DNA of 64,000 bases from contig OZ020489.1 of assembly GCA_963971405.1 (NCBI GenBank), positions 6,386,001 through 6,450,000 of the forward strand. Direction: 5' to 3'. Every line of letters begins with the position of its first letter. Positions within the stretch are counted from its first letter, which is position 1. The notes below the pieces were generated by a model. It was not told the DNA's origin. It searched no databases and saw nothing but the letters and a program-made list of their open reading frames with translations. This DNA comes from Psococerastis gibbosa. Lineage: Eukaryota > Arthropoda > Insecta > Psocodea > Psocidae. A program made the translations under genes and the position numbers. Positions 14,701 to 25,510 of the stretch are shown piece after piece.

Positions 14701-17700
14701 ATTATTGAATTAATGGTCATCGAGCAATACAGGTTTACATAGGAAAAATTATTTCGGGGGGGGGGGGGGGGGGGTCCGGACCCCTTGGACCACCCACCTG
14801 GGCACGGCCATGGCCACTGGAAAGTAATGACGATATGTATTAATATACATTATTGATTCCAATCAAGGCCGTAGCCAGGATTTTTCGGGGGGGGGGGGGG
14901 GGGTTCAGAAATTTAATTGGATATTACATAGTAGTTTGTATTTTTCCTACCATAACGCTAGAAATATGAATAATAACATCTTAAAACTTTAAAAATCAAT
15001 AGCGCTCAATGCATTTCATATCCTCCAATGGCCGAACAGCTGATTTTGTTTACATTATTTTCGCAATCACGCATGTGCTGTTAGTTCCGCCCTCTTACTG
15101 TGACGTCACTACGCAAGAACTCCATTATATATGTGCTAATAAATTATATTCAGTAGTGATTTAAATTGATAATTTTGATTGATATTATTTACTATTCGTG
15201 AATATTAGTGAAAAAAATTGTGCTTATATACTTTTTCAAGTGCTCCAATATAATTGAGGTTAACGATCCGTACGCATTATTTCTTGATATAAATTAAAAT
15301 ATTTTTATTTAATATAATTAACACTAAATATTATTAAATTATTAATGTTAAATATTTATTATTGGTTATTTAATATTTACACAATTTTATTATTTTATTG
15401 TAATTAAATATTTGCATGTAATTAAAAACTATTTTTTAATTATGCCAAAGAAGTATAACTTCTCACGCGGGTTCATAAGTGCACGCACCCACTTTTTAAA
15501 TAAAAATGAAACACATACAGTATATAAAATAATAAAATAACATATCGATAAGGAGGGACTGTAGCAATCACCCCGGTTTTGTAGAAACTTTTATTTTTCA
15601 TGGTATGTTATGCTGGCATGGCAGCTTTCTACGTTTTCTATCAGAGTTCAAAATAAGCACAGTAAATGTATGTAGACTACTCCCTTCTTGTCATCTGACG
15701 GGCTGTTCTGATGAACTTCCCGCGCGTAATTTGGGTTTATTAATATGTTTGATTTCAGGTAAAAAGAGGTCACCCAACACGCCGCTGATCCGGGACTTGG
15801 TTCAATTCTTTATCGAGTCTGAACTGCACGAGCACGGAGCGTATCTTGTCGATTCTCTCATAGACTCGAACGCCATGGTCAAGGACTGGGAGTGCATGAC
15901 GGATCTGTTGCTCGAGGACCCTGGCCCCAATGAGGAGACCTTGGACAACAAACATGAGACTTCCCTAATTGAACTTATGGTAAGCGCCAGGAACTTGTGT
16001 CGGTTTTGTTTAGATTAACATGGCCCTGCTGAATTGGTCGGTATAGCACATGACGCCTTGAACGAGCTCGGAGCGTACCTTGTCCATCCCCTCATAGACT
16101 CGAACGCCATGGGCAGTGGCAGTGCATGATCGATCTCTTGCTCGACGACCCTGGCCCCAATGAGGGGACGTTGGACAACAAGCATTTGGCCCTGCGTAGT
16201 CCAGTTTAAAGACGGATGAACAATGGAGGGTTGCAACTTCTTAGCGACTTTGGTGGCAAGGCGGCAGCGTGCTTGTACTTGTGCGAGTCTCTACACTCCT
16301 TGAGGTCGGAGACGTGTCGTAACTCGACACAAGTACCTAATAGGTGACTTAGTGAGGCGATTGAGGAGGTTAATCGGATACATTTATTCAATTGTTTGTA
16401 CGCGATTTAACCTTTTATAAGGCCCCCATTCCACATACGTACAACGTCAATGAAAATTATGAAATTGATGGTGGCAGCAGAATTTTTAGTATGTAAAAAT
16501 GTCTGCTGCCACCATCAATTTCATAATTTTCATTGACGTTGTACGTATGTGGAATACCCCCCTAAAAAACAAAAACAAATAAAACTTGGTATAAAAGGAA
16601 AACTTTAATTTTCCTATTCCTTTCCTTTTCGGGCAGGTAGAAAAGTAATATTTTCCTTTCCCGTCAATCATTGGCGTTATTTCTTGCTAAACATGATAGA
16701 TTTAGGACACATCAAAATATTTTCTTCAAAATTTGTAGGTGGAAAAACGGGAGTCTGACAAAGGTGGGATGGCAAATGTCATCTCGTGCCACCCCTTCTT
16801 ACGATTATGCCTAATGGATAGCTTGGTTCATCGCAATAACACATCTGCCGTTTTCCGTACTGGTTCTAACAAGTTGATTGAAATTCCTTCTGTAGGTATG
16901 CGCAATTAAGCAGAGTGCGACTGGTGAGCCGCCTGTGGGCCGCGGCAGCAGTCGGAAGCTTCTCTCCCAAAAGGAAGTGAAGGCCATACAGGACGACAAA
17001 CAGAAATTGACGTCCCACTTTATCGTCACTCTGCCCCTGCTACTTGAGAAGTTTAGTTCAGGTAAGTGTTGAAGAGGGCAGAAACGGTCTTCCTGCGACA
17101 AGGGTTGCCACTCTTGTTCTTTGTCATCGTCATCATCAATAATAGAATAGATTAGAATAGAAAAACCATGTATTTATCAACAAAAATGAACATGTGAACG
17201 TGAAATAACAACCTGTGCCCCCTCAAGCCGAAGCGTGGGAGGGTGGCACGTACGACTTACATTTACACTTACAAACCTAATATAAGTTCAATATTAATAA
17301 ATATTAACATGGAAAACAAGAAAAAAGCCGACTATTGTCCTTGTTAAGCAATGTAATAAATTGTAATGCAATGTAATTAATACAATGTCTAAGTTTCTAT
17401 TAGAATTTTTTTAAATTTACACATACAAAGCGGACTTGTTACTGAAATGCATTCCTAAGTAAAAATAAATAAATACATAAATTACAATACGTAGTTAGTT
17501 TAATTGACATAATTCCCCCTCCAGCCAGAGTACAATTTCACGTTTATAAGCCTGTACTGTTTTTTTTTCCTGGTGAATCGCTGATGTAGGTGCGTTTATT
17601 TGTGTAATTGTATAATGTTACTGCTTGGTATAGTAGTAAGCGCCGCGAGTTCGTCTTGTTCCATTTAGGGAGTGGCAGTACTTGAAACGCTGTGGACCTA

Positions 17701-20700
17701 GTGGCAGCTGAGTGTAAGGGTTTGAGAGGTGTAGTATGAAACATGGCAATGCATTTATGGCAAAATAGAAGTATATGTTTTTTGTATAGAAGTTGTAAGG
17801 GTAGTAAATTATGTGTTTTGTAAACTGTGTTTGAATGAGTTAGTACAGGAGTTTTTGTTATGATTTTAACGGTGAAATTTTGTGTGGTACGTAGGTGCTG
17901 TAGATGGGTAGCGGCTGCACCTCCCCAGAGCCCCATACAATAGCATAGTTTTGACTGGTACCAGGCTTTATATAGCTTAATAAGGGCGGCTTGTGGAAGG
18001 AATTGGCTCAGGTTATATAGCATATAGTTAATACTCCGCAAGTTTTTATACAGCTTGGTTATGTGGGGTACCCATGATAATTTTGAGTCAATAGTTACGC
18101 CTAGGTATGTTAATTCGTCTACTACCTCGATTGCATGGCCTCTGTAAGTTAATGGGTCGTAATTGTCGTCTCTTGTTTTGTAATTTAAGTACATAACTTT
18201 AGTTAATCTGCTCCAAATACCAGCCAGCGTGTGATAAGCATCGCGGGGCTGTAGACCGTTATCAATATGGCGGCTAGTGGGCCTGCACAAGATAAGAACG
18301 CAATTTCGCTGGGTGACGGGCCTGCACAAGCCAAGTACAGAGTCTAGGTATCCGTTTTCCTATGCTGCAATGTTTAAGACTTTCTGCATTGGTACATATC
18401 TCTGATAGTTGGCTTATGGTTAACGAGAGCCCCTTAAGGGATATTAAAGCTCCTGCCATTCCAGTTAATATATTTCTATGGTGATAGGTGAGTGCCCTCC
18501 ACTCTCCCCTGTCTTTCCACTTCCGCTGGTACTAGTACCACGCTCCGGAAACTGTCCCCAATCTGCTTTCTGAATTGGTGCCCCATAAGAAATATAATGG
18601 TTGTGCGACGTCTACTTTGACTCAATTGTCTCTGGCGGGAACGCAACTAGCTACACAAGCAAACCAAATAGTAGAAAGTCTACTCTTAGAGCGGCCCCAC
18701 TATCTTGGAATATTTCTTTGGACGAGGCTGTCTTATTAGGTTTATTTGTGTATGTCTAAACACTACCTTCCCTTTTTTGTTTGAATACAATTGTGGATCT
18801 AGCCGAGAGGGATACTCAGTTGCCGCCATTCGTCAAGGTTTGGGGGACTCGGGTACGGAAGTAAGGGACAATTTGGCGATGGCCCTTGAACTAGGGGTAT
18901 CATCGGTCCTGCAATGCCTTACAAGGGAGTTGGGCGATGTAGTCACGATTTAGGAGTGACTAAGTTTGTGGTGTACCTCGGCCTGCTATTGGCTTAGCCA
19001 AATGGCCGTAGTTAAAAAAAAATAGAAAAGAACAAACAATTAAAACACATTTCTTGTAGATCCGGAGAAGCTGGCGAATCTTCTGTACATCCCACAGCAC
19101 TTCGACCTCGAGTTGTACACCAAGTCGCGGCAAGAGGTGCAACTGGATTCGCTCCTGAGTAAAATCGCAAAGATTGTGGACAAGCATGAGGATACTGATG
19201 TTTTGGAAACCGCCAGCAAGACTTTGGAGGTCCTGTGTTACGAGGGACATGTCAATTATACCAAATGTCACACAGCCAGGTAATGCTAGTAATTTGAAAC
19301 TACTGCAGGCCTAGCATGACTACACCGTGCTTATATAGTACAGTGTTTAGGGTTTATGTATAATAATGTTTTTAAGTGCTTTTCGTGGACCTAGGCCTAC
19401 TTTTAGTGATCCATAGGTTCTTGCCAATGCCAACGACACCATGGATTTTCTGACTGATATTGTTTCTCTTTAAATTTCGTCTCTCCTACATACCTATAAG
19501 AGAAAGTGAAGCAACTGCTTCTTCGTCTTCCTCTCCCAACTTAGTGCCGCGTGCGCAGTGGGGGGGGGGGGGGTCGCCCCGGTCCGACGCTAACGCCGTC
19601 AGCAGCCTGATCGAGGCGATTATAATACCGGTATTTATTTAATCCCCTGGTAATAAAAATGTAAACAAGATAATTTTATAATGGAAAGTGCTATTCAAAA
19701 TTTGTTTGTTTACAGTTATAATCCTAGGGTATTTATTTAACCCCGATATTATAATCGCCTCGATCAGGCTGCTGCTCGGCCATTGTTTTCCCTCTTGTTC
19801 CGGTGAGTAGCAACTGCTACATTATATAAAAAGAGAAGATGAGCTAAATGGGTTGGGCATTTGTTGAGACACGGAAATTTTGCACACATCATCATTGAGG
19901 GCACAGTGGAAGGAACCAATAGAAGGGGGCGGTCGAAAATGGAAATCATGGGTGAACTGAAGGATATAATTTCAATATTATTACAAAATTATTTTTTGAA
20001 ATTAACTTTACCCCAGCGATACAAGTCTGGATAGATTACATAGGCGCTGTTTCCACCGACCTCTCAGTGCAGAATACACATATGGTGACGTGGTAGCTGA
20101 TATCATTAATAAAGGCGGGGTTTCCACCGACCTCTCATTGCAGAATGCAAATGAAATTGATGGAAATTTTTGTTTTACTCTATGCCACAGTTAAAATTGA
20201 TCAATGATCATAGAGTAAAATCACAAACAAACTAAAATTAAAAAATGGCGTCATGGGATATGTTAAGTACAAACATTTTAATAGATTTCTATAAAAGAAA
20301 AATTCAAATTTCCGTCAATGTCATTTGCATTCTGCAATGTGAGGTCGGTGGACCCCGGCTAAGTCTTGAATGCCTGCTACCACGTCACCGTATGTGTATT
20401 CTGCACTGAGAGTTCGGTGGAAACCCCGCCTTAGTGCTGGGGTGACATTTTTAATGTAAAATTAATTCATTAGTAACTTAATTACTAGTTACCAAGAGCT
20501 GAAGCGGAAGGCGCAGGACTGAGAGAGCTGGAAAATAATATGTAGGGAGTTGCTGCCAACCAATCGTTGAGATTATGACCGCTTAAGACAAAGATATGGA
20601 ACTCTAAACTCACCCTTTTTCATTCCTCTTTTTGCAGGGACACAATGATTGAAGGAATAGTGACCAAATACCGCGAGGCAATCGACGAATGGAATTCACT

Positions 20701-23700
20701 GGTGAACTCTAACGATGACATTCCCAACGATGATGAGATATTTAACATCGAGTCCAGTCTGAAGAAGATGAGCATCTTTTACTCGTCCCACGACTTGGGC
20801 AAGTGGGATCAGTGGGATAGTCTCTTCAAAGATGTTGTCGATTGCGCCAGGAACGATGTTAAACTTCCGGAGAGAGCCATGAAGAACTGCATTGGTAATT
20901 AAAAATTTATTTTGAAAACAGTAGTTGAAGCAGTTTTGTGGCGACATTCCGACCAAAAATGAAAATACTGTGTTGTCATCAATCCCAGACTCTCCTCAGA
21001 GCGTTCTGAAGCGTAGGGTTGACTTGAGATGGCCAATGACGAGAGGTTGCAGTGGGAACGGAAGGGAGAGCTCTGAGATTAGCGTAGAATGGGCCCCCTT
21101 CTCTCTTCAAGTTACAGCTGGCTGGCTGGTTGGTTGGAAGCAACATGTGCCATCGAAGCCTCTACTCCCCTCGATCCTGGCACGCCCTGTTCAGCTCCAC
21201 GTATATGTTGGCCCCTACAGCCTCCATCACTTTTTTTTCATGAAAGGGTAAATCGCATACAAACCATTTAATGAATGTATCCGATTGACCTCTTCAGTTG
21301 CCTCTGTAGGTTAGTACCCGTGTTGAGTTATGACACGTCTCCGCTCGCATGGCGTGTACAGACTCGTACGAGTGCAAGCACGTTACCACCTGGCCATCGA
21401 AGTCGATGTGCTGCAGATATTCTTGGGCGCCCAGGTCGGTTGATGCCTTCTATGGTTTCTTCCATGATGCACCTGACGAACTTCTCGTGTCATAGGAAAT
21501 GTCCAATCCAGTTTGTACATATGGGCCGGGCCCTTATCTTATATTTACATGCTTTTTAGGTGCGACATTTTTCGCTTTGGAATGGGAACTGAATCATCTG
21601 GAGGAGATATTGGCAGGAGGAGGCACGCCGGACAGAGAAGTGGTGGTACTACGGTCCAGACTGCATGAGTATATGGCCACTATGAAGGAGATGATGTGCA
21701 ATTCCCAGTCGCCGGTCTACCAGGAGGAGGCCTACACTGCTATTTGTGACTATTTGGTCATATTCTGCGAAAGACTTGGTAAGTTGATCAGCGTTGAACT
21801 TTCGTGTGCAAGAACTACGTAGGGCCCGAGTTGCCGAGATTCCGCCAAGACTGGCGCCGATTTAGGAATTTTGCTTGGAAATCCTCCTTTATAATTACTG
21901 CTTATTACTACTGCCAAAGAATTTATATATTAGCATAGTGAATGAGGACCGACCATCTATGGCGAATAAATGTTTGAAAAAGTCGTGTGCGAAGTCAGGG
22001 ACTCAGGGAGTAACAGTAGAGATTGAAGGATCGAAGACACGGAAAAATTAACGGAAACGTGTTCGAACCTCGGAGTAGCGGAAACGTCGATGTGGTGCAA
22101 CTGAAGATGTCCACCGCAAATGTTGACGAAACGTTTGGAAGTACGGTTTTTAGCTCGACCCTGGCCCAATCTACTGCTTCATCATGTGCTTATGCTATTA
22201 CAATATCTGTAACAAGGTCGTTAGCCACTTTTTTATTTGTACTCCGTACTGTAATTTATAACAGATAAAACCTATGTAGTTTGTATATTGTATCTGTACT
22301 TAGTTAAGTCATGCTTTCACTTGTTATACCAACGGTAAGCTTGTCACAGCTTGTCCATTATCGCTTGTAGCCGGTGTAGGTTGGCATCGAGAACGTATAC
22401 CAGTTCGCCAATAGCCCAAAATTGTTACGGAAACAATATAAATAATGTCGGAAGTCCATGGGGTCGTTGGCATTGGACAAGGGACCAATGGGTACTATAA
22501 GTAGCCCAAGGGTCATAAAAACGTCCTTCAGGGCATTATATTATATATGTTCTCTTTTTCTTAGCGGCCACGCCAGCGCTAGCCAGCTTGGCCTACACGG
22601 CAGACTCTACGCTACGGGACCTTCTAAATCAGTTTGTCCAGAAGTTTGTGTTCCTGGCAGTGGTCGATCCCTCGCAAGACGAACATAGTACAATTGAAGA
22701 CTTGCACAAGAAGCGTAACTTTCTGGCCTCGTACTGCAAGCTGATCGTCTACAATATGATACCTGTGCAGTGTGCCGTTGACGTGTTCAAACATTATGTC
22801 AAGTTTTATAATCAGTACGGGGATATTATTAAGCATACTGTCGGCAAGGCAAGGGAGATTAACAAAACTAGCTGTGCTATGACCATGGTTTCGAGTCTTA
22901 TTACGTTGTTTGTCCAGTTGCAGAGAGAGTAAGTATATATTTTATAATGCCAATAGTTAATCATTGGTTGCGGAGTATGGAAACAGTGCTTCTTCAAGCC
23001 TCTAATCCACGCCCCTGCAAGTCTAAAAGCAACGATCGAGAGTAACTTGCCCAGGGAATTATTTGAACCATTTAAATGTAGTATTCAAACTAACCACCTC
23101 CAAAGCAGACAACATTCAACTGTTTTGTTATATATAAATAAATGTTCCGTTTACGAATAGCATATGCAACAATGAATTACAATTATAATGAAGCTATTTA
23201 TATTGCTGGTCAAGTACGCAGAAACTTACTGCGCCGGTTGGATTGTACATTTGCTCTTAATTTTCCGCAATTTTCATTTCTTTGTGTTGGAACCATACTG
23301 ACATTTCCTTTCACACCCTTTACCATTTCCTTGGTATTATAAGAATACTTTTCTTATTATTTTCAGTTCACCTGGACACAAAATAAACAAACACCATGAA
23401 GACTATCTGAATATTAAAGAAGTTGCGAAACGATTCGCGCTCAGCTTCGGACTGGACGCAGTCAAGAACAGGGAAGCTATTACAGTCCTGCACCGCGACG
23501 GAATTAGGTAATTAAGATACATTCGGCCACGCCCACAGTCAGTTTTGTTATTAAAATCCCATTTCAAAGCAAATACCGATCGTAGAGCCATAAAATAGAC
23601 GAAATGGTCGTCTACAATTTGATGTATGTTATGTGGCTATCACTAATACCAATTACCGCAGTAGAGAGCCTAGAGATGTAATCTATATACTAGCCTCACT

Positions 23701-25024
23701 CGTGACAATTTGGTCGGTGACTCGGTGTAGAAAATACAGATTTCATAGGACTAATCGATCGTAAAGCGATAAATGAAAAGTCATAAGGTAGATGAAACGT
23801 TTCTCTACATATTGTTTGGGCATTATGTAGCAATAATTAATTATAAAGCTATAATCAACCTCATAATTGTTTAAAAACAGCTCGCGGGTGTGAGATTAAT
23901 GAGCATTCTCCACTCCTTTCTGTCTCTTGAATTCTGGCGAGTCCTTGAGTTCGCCAATTGTAGGATATTCACTCGGATAGGTGGAAATATGGGCAAAACA
24001 TCTAGTCGAAGGTTCAGCAAAGAATGAGCATTATATTAGAGGCGTAGTCCGTAAAGCGTACATGAGATACATAACATCGGTTTGACCCTTGGAGATCCAG
24101 CACGAGAATAGAGGGTTACTTGCGTGCAGTGGGGAAACAGGTATCCTGTGTGTGGCCCAAACGAATAGGGTGGTCTAAAGACTGTGTGAAGGGACGACAT
24201 GTATTTGGGCTTGTTGTAGGGCCGCAACACCAATAAACTATTAAAGTTCTTTCTTTGCTAACTAAAACTATTACCTTTAGATTCGCTGTAAATCCGCTGG
24301 AGAATGTGGATGACCCGACAGGACCGCCTCCTAACATCCTATTCCTCGATATAATCCTCGAGTTCACAAACAAGCTGCTCAAGCAAGACAAACGCCTCGT
24401 CCTGCAGTTTCTCGACAAGAAGATTAGCCCGGGGATGCCGTCGAGCCGCGGCGAGGACTGGCAGCCACTAGTGTCCTATAGGAATACTCTCATACAAGGT
24501 AAGCTATTTGTCATCTTATTCCTCGAGTTCGCAAAAAAGCTGCTAAATCAAAGGAAGCGGCTTGTCTTACGGTTTCTCGACAAGGAGATTAGCCCGGGGA
24601 TGCGGCGAGGACTGGCAGCCACTAGTGTCCTATAGGAACACTCTCATACAAGGTAAGCTATTTGTCATCTTATTCATCGAGTTCGCAAACAAGCTGCTAA
24701 ATCAAAGGAAGCGGCTTGTCTTACAGTTTCTCGACAAGGAGATTAGCCCGCGGATGCGACGAGGACCGGCACCCACTAGTGTCCTATAAGAAAACTCTCA
24801 TACTAGGAAAACTATTAATCATCTTATTCCTCGAGTTCACAAACAAGCTGCTCAAGCAAAAGAAGAGGCTTGTCTTACAGTTTCTCGGCATGGATGTTTT
24901 TTGAAGTGAAGTAATTTGGTATACTTTAATTTCAGGGGAAGCAGATCAGCCCCCTACAACGTCAAGGAGAGCTTACAGGGCTAGAAAGAAAGACCAGGAG
25001 GAAGATCATGAAGACGACGACTAA
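5789..25024 (+). CDS. STAG: Cohesin subunit SA / STAG (stromal antigen), 15 coding exons
   Basis: This is the HEAT-repeat subunit that binds RAD21/SCC1 in the cohesin ring and loads it on chromatin. Exons: 5789-6032, 7178-7449, 9282-9480, 11483-11625, 12235-12632, 13312-13631, 15759-15979, 16896-17061, 19060-19279, 20638-20894, 21560-21778, 22565-22928, 23367-23507, 24281-24498, 24936-25024. All introns are GT-AG; the exons sum to 3471 nt, with all phases closing to give 1156 residues (human STAG1/2 about 1230-1270). Family landmarks in order are [11 protein letters not shown] (exon 3), [21 protein letters not shown] (exon 4), [19 protein letters not shown], the stromalin conservative domain from about residue 368 ([16 protein letters not shown]), [19 protein letters not shown] (exon 6), [14 protein letters not shown] (exon 7) and FDLELYT (exon 9). 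The C-terminus is short: only 29 residues follow the VSYRNTLIQ motif, ending in a basic then acidic tail. The start context is AAAAATG, and only this ATG gives the conserved MHRR opening. Exons 5, 7 and 14 have decayed tandem copies beside them. Confidence 0.96.
6440..6850 (-). mobile_element. Degenerate LINE reverse transcriptase fragment in STAG intron 1
   Basis: Read on the minus strand, broken frames resemble the C-terminal part of a CR1/Jockey-type reverse transcriptase ([13 protein letters not shown], then a VPKY-like and a NIARGIRNS-like stretch), with several stops and frameshifts. The rest of intron 1 (6033-6440, 6850-7177) shows nothing I recognise. Confidence 0.5.
7450..9281 (+). 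other. STAG intron 2
   Basis: The intron contains the SINE at 8681-8905 and a copy of dispersed repeat H (about 8998-9130, CAAGCGATAATGGACAAGCTGAG) that recurs inverted at about 22290-22390 and again at about 42455-42545. An open frame of about 100 codons at 7656-7967 has no recognisable motif. I see no other structure. Confidence 0.5.
8681..8905 (+). mobile_element. tRNA-derived SINE, copy 2
   Basis: This is the same head, body and TTTATTTA tail as the copy at 3764-3974. ACTTCA at 8675-8680 and 8906-8911 is a plausible target-site duplication. It lies in STAG intron 2, in sense orientation. Confidence 0.85.
9813..10364. mobile_element. MITE in STAG intron 3
   Basis: The ends are inverted: AAGCCGGGTTTA at the left (9814) and TAAACCCGGCTT at the right. 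Weaker inverted similarity continues inward (ATCGTTACGATTTATCG against a right-arm CGTATATCGTAGCG). There is no transposase frame inside. Confidence 0.6.
10390..11345. mobile_element. Repeat family B, large foldback copy in STAG intron 3
   Basis: The left half (10400-10680) carries AACTTGGTAGTGTGCACAG and GGTCACCTCCGAACTAATCG. The right half (10960-11200) carries the inverse of both. Related copies or halves occur at about 38370-38640, 44815-45080, 45190-45600, 48140-48370 and 56340-56710. Apparent short proteins in this interval are frames through the repeat. Confidence 0.75.
11655..11990 (+). mobile_element. LINE C-terminal fragment (RTE-like) in STAG intron 4
   Basis: A frame of about 100 codons, with [31 protein letters not shown] and an [18 protein letters not shown] stretch, is the typical C-terminal end of an RTE-like reverse transcriptase. 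The CQNRGDWRH and NMLLPTSHH ending matches other fragments at about 19815-20580 and 43980-44045. It is truncated at the 5' side and sits in sense orientation. Confidence 0.75.
12657..12684 (+). pseudogene. Tandem copy of the 3' end of STAG exon 5
   Basis: TTGCATGATCGCGTTGTAGA and the bases after it repeat the last part of exon 5 (12607-12633) with one mismatch in 27, 51 bp downstream. The donor is altered from AGGTAATG to AGGAGGGC, so this copy could not splice. LINE sequence begins immediately after it. Confidence 0.75.
12685..12850 (+). mobile_element. LINE C-terminal fragment (RTE-like) in STAG intron 5
   Basis: One frame reads as the conserved RTE-type C-terminus ([20 protein letters not shown], then [18 protein letters not shown]). 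It is a 5'-truncated fragment. The remainder of the intron to 13311 has nothing else I recognise. Confidence 0.75.
13632..15758 (+). other. STAG intron 6, with a tandem poly-G repeat
   Basis: A block beginning GGACCACCCACCTGGGCACG, continuing to GGCCGTAGCCAGGAT and then a run of about 17-20 G, occurs at about 14455-14640 and again at 14788-14950. Two further poly-G runs lie between (about 14672-14692 and 14757-14774). ATGGCGG motifs occur at 14049 and 14203. The rest is very AT-rich and featureless to me. Confidence 0.65.
16056..16186 (+). pseudogene. Decayed tandem copy of STAG exon 7
   Basis: About 130 bp resemble exon 7 (15759-15979): the shared stretches include GAGCTCGGAGCGTACCTTGT, CTCATAGACTCGAACGCCAT and CTGGCCCCAATGAGG. 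The copy has a deletion in the middle (after GCCATGG), an early stop and no recognisable flanking splice sites. It begins about 75 bp after the true exon and is probably non-functional. Confidence 0.85.
16240..16395 (+). repeat. Dispersed repeat next to the exon 7 copy
   Basis: The stretch around TGTACTTGTGCGAGTCTCTA and the following CGTAACTC...ACACA...GGTTA order recurs at about 44095-44230, where it follows a LINE tail. It is probably the 3' UTR of an RTE-like element. Confidence 0.5.
16428..16555. repeat. Perfect 54-bp inverted repeat (hairpin) in STAG intron 7
   Basis: Bases 16428-16481 and 16502-16555 are exact reverse complements over 54 bp, with a 20-nt loop between. The arms contain GATGGTGGCAGCAGA. 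Such perfection suggests a very young foldback MITE; a transcribed hairpin giving small RNAs is possible, because it lies within STAG pre-mRNA. I have no evidence for the latter. Confidence 0.9.
17544..18329 (-). mobile_element. LINE reverse transcriptase fragment antisense in STAG intron 8
   Basis: A 261-codon open frame carries the thumb/connection region of a Jockey- or CR1-type reverse transcriptase ([20 protein letters not shown], then [13 protein letters not shown] and [22 protein letters not shown]). The palm motifs (FADD etc.) are missing, so the element is 5'-truncated. No transposition is expected from this copy alone. Confidence 0.85.
19602..19772. mobile_element. Palindromic MITE (family G1) in STAG intron 9
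   Basis: About 170 bp with terminal inverted repeats GCAGCCTGATCGAGGCG / CGCCTCGATCAGGCTGC, and inner arms TACCGGTATTTATTTAA / TATTTAACCCCG. The same element is inserted in the SINE at 62375-62748, and a diverged inverted core lies at 50530-50620. A run of 14 G sits just upstream (19560-19573). Confidence 0.85.
19810..20580 (+). mobile_element. LINE tail split by foldback element D
   Basis: The outer parts (about 19820-19960 and 20490-20580) resemble the RTE-like tail at 11655-11990: a [12 protein letters not shown]-like frame with [12 protein letters not shown], then the GTTGCTGCCAACCAATCG ending. A family D foldback (about 20040-20435) lies between them. Confidence 0.6.
20040..20435. mobile_element. 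Foldback MITE family D, copy 1
   Basis: Inverted arms carry GTTTCCACCGACCTCTCA on the left and its inverse GAGGTCGGTGG on the right. Two nested arm pairs are present. The core has AATTGATCAATGATCATAGA. Copies lie at about 30560-30895 and, partly, at 53690-53830. Confidence 0.75.
21370..21530 (-). mobile_element. LINE tail fragment antisense in STAG intron 10
   Basis: On the minus strand the sequence resembles the RTE-like tail of 11655-11990 (a [12 protein letters not shown]-like stretch, then an EGINRPGRP-like stretch), heavily decayed. The rest of intron 10 shows nothing I recognise. Confidence 0.4.
21960..22400. repeat. Repeat remnants in STAG intron 11
   Basis: Bases 22085-22190 (GAAGATGTCCACCGCAAATG ... 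TCGACCCTGGCCCAATCTAC) recur inverted and diverged at about 55840-55930. Bases 22290-22390 are an inverted copy of repeat H (see 8998-9130). No gene is seen. Confidence 0.45.
24499..24900 (+). pseudogene. Three decayed tandem copies of STAG exon 14
   Basis: Directly after the exon 14 donor, the sequence repeats exon 14 with a unit of about 154 bp: copy 1 at 24499-24652, copy 2 at 24653-24807, and a truncated copy 3 at 24808 to about 24897. Copy 1 keeps the exon end CATACAAG and a GTAAGC donor; copy 2 has lost its donor (GGAAAA). All lack the segment ATGCCGTCGAGCC between the ISPG and GEDW codons, which shifts the frame. Reading through the real donor stays open to 24635, so intron retention would give an alternative C-terminus. 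Confidence 0.9.
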
Positions 25025-25059
25025 ACTATGGCATAATAATATTATTGAGCCGAAAGGGC

Positions 25060-25510
25060 TACTTTCTGTACATAAATAATTAGTTTACTCGTGACTTCGT
25101 GGTATTTCATTTTAATAAACAAAAAATAACAAAAACTTGTTATAAAACCCGAATTAGTAAAACCCAAATAATCGTTAAGAAATTAACTTTGTCTAAGACA
25201 TAACATTCACACAATCGTCCCCTCTAGTAGATCTAGCTAGTAGGTTAGGAATAGGTAACAGCCACGCCCCCTCCCACCCCAGTCCCCAGTCCTATATAAA
25301 CCAAGGTTTCCTCTCCCTAGTCAAATTTGCATCTTCTCCTCGAGTTGAGCAAGTCTCAAATCGCAGATAAGGTGTAACTGCTAGTGGGTTTCCCTCTGTA
25401 GATTCTTGTAGTTCTTGCCGAAAGCGCTCAGGGTTTTATACTAACACAAGTGGTTTCTTAGACAAAGTTAGTTTTTGTTATTTTTTGTTTGCTACTTTCT
25501 GTAGGCTGCA
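25060..25510. mobile_element. Repeat family A, supplying the STAG 3' end
   Basis: The left part (25070-25195) is in direct orientation and the right part (about 25330-25510) in inverted orientation, relative to the copy at 49577-49835. The left part contains ATTACTCGTGACTTCGTGGT-like sequence (TTTACTCG here) and TTTTAATAAAC. The only AATAAA I see close after the STAG stop (25114-25119) lies inside it, 90 bp downstream. Other copies are at about 32360-32530 (inverted) and 62024-62110. Confidence 0.7.

Noticed and set aside
16015-16236. Minus-strand frame of 73 codons
   Set aside because: It is the antisense shadow of the decayed STAG exon 7 copy.
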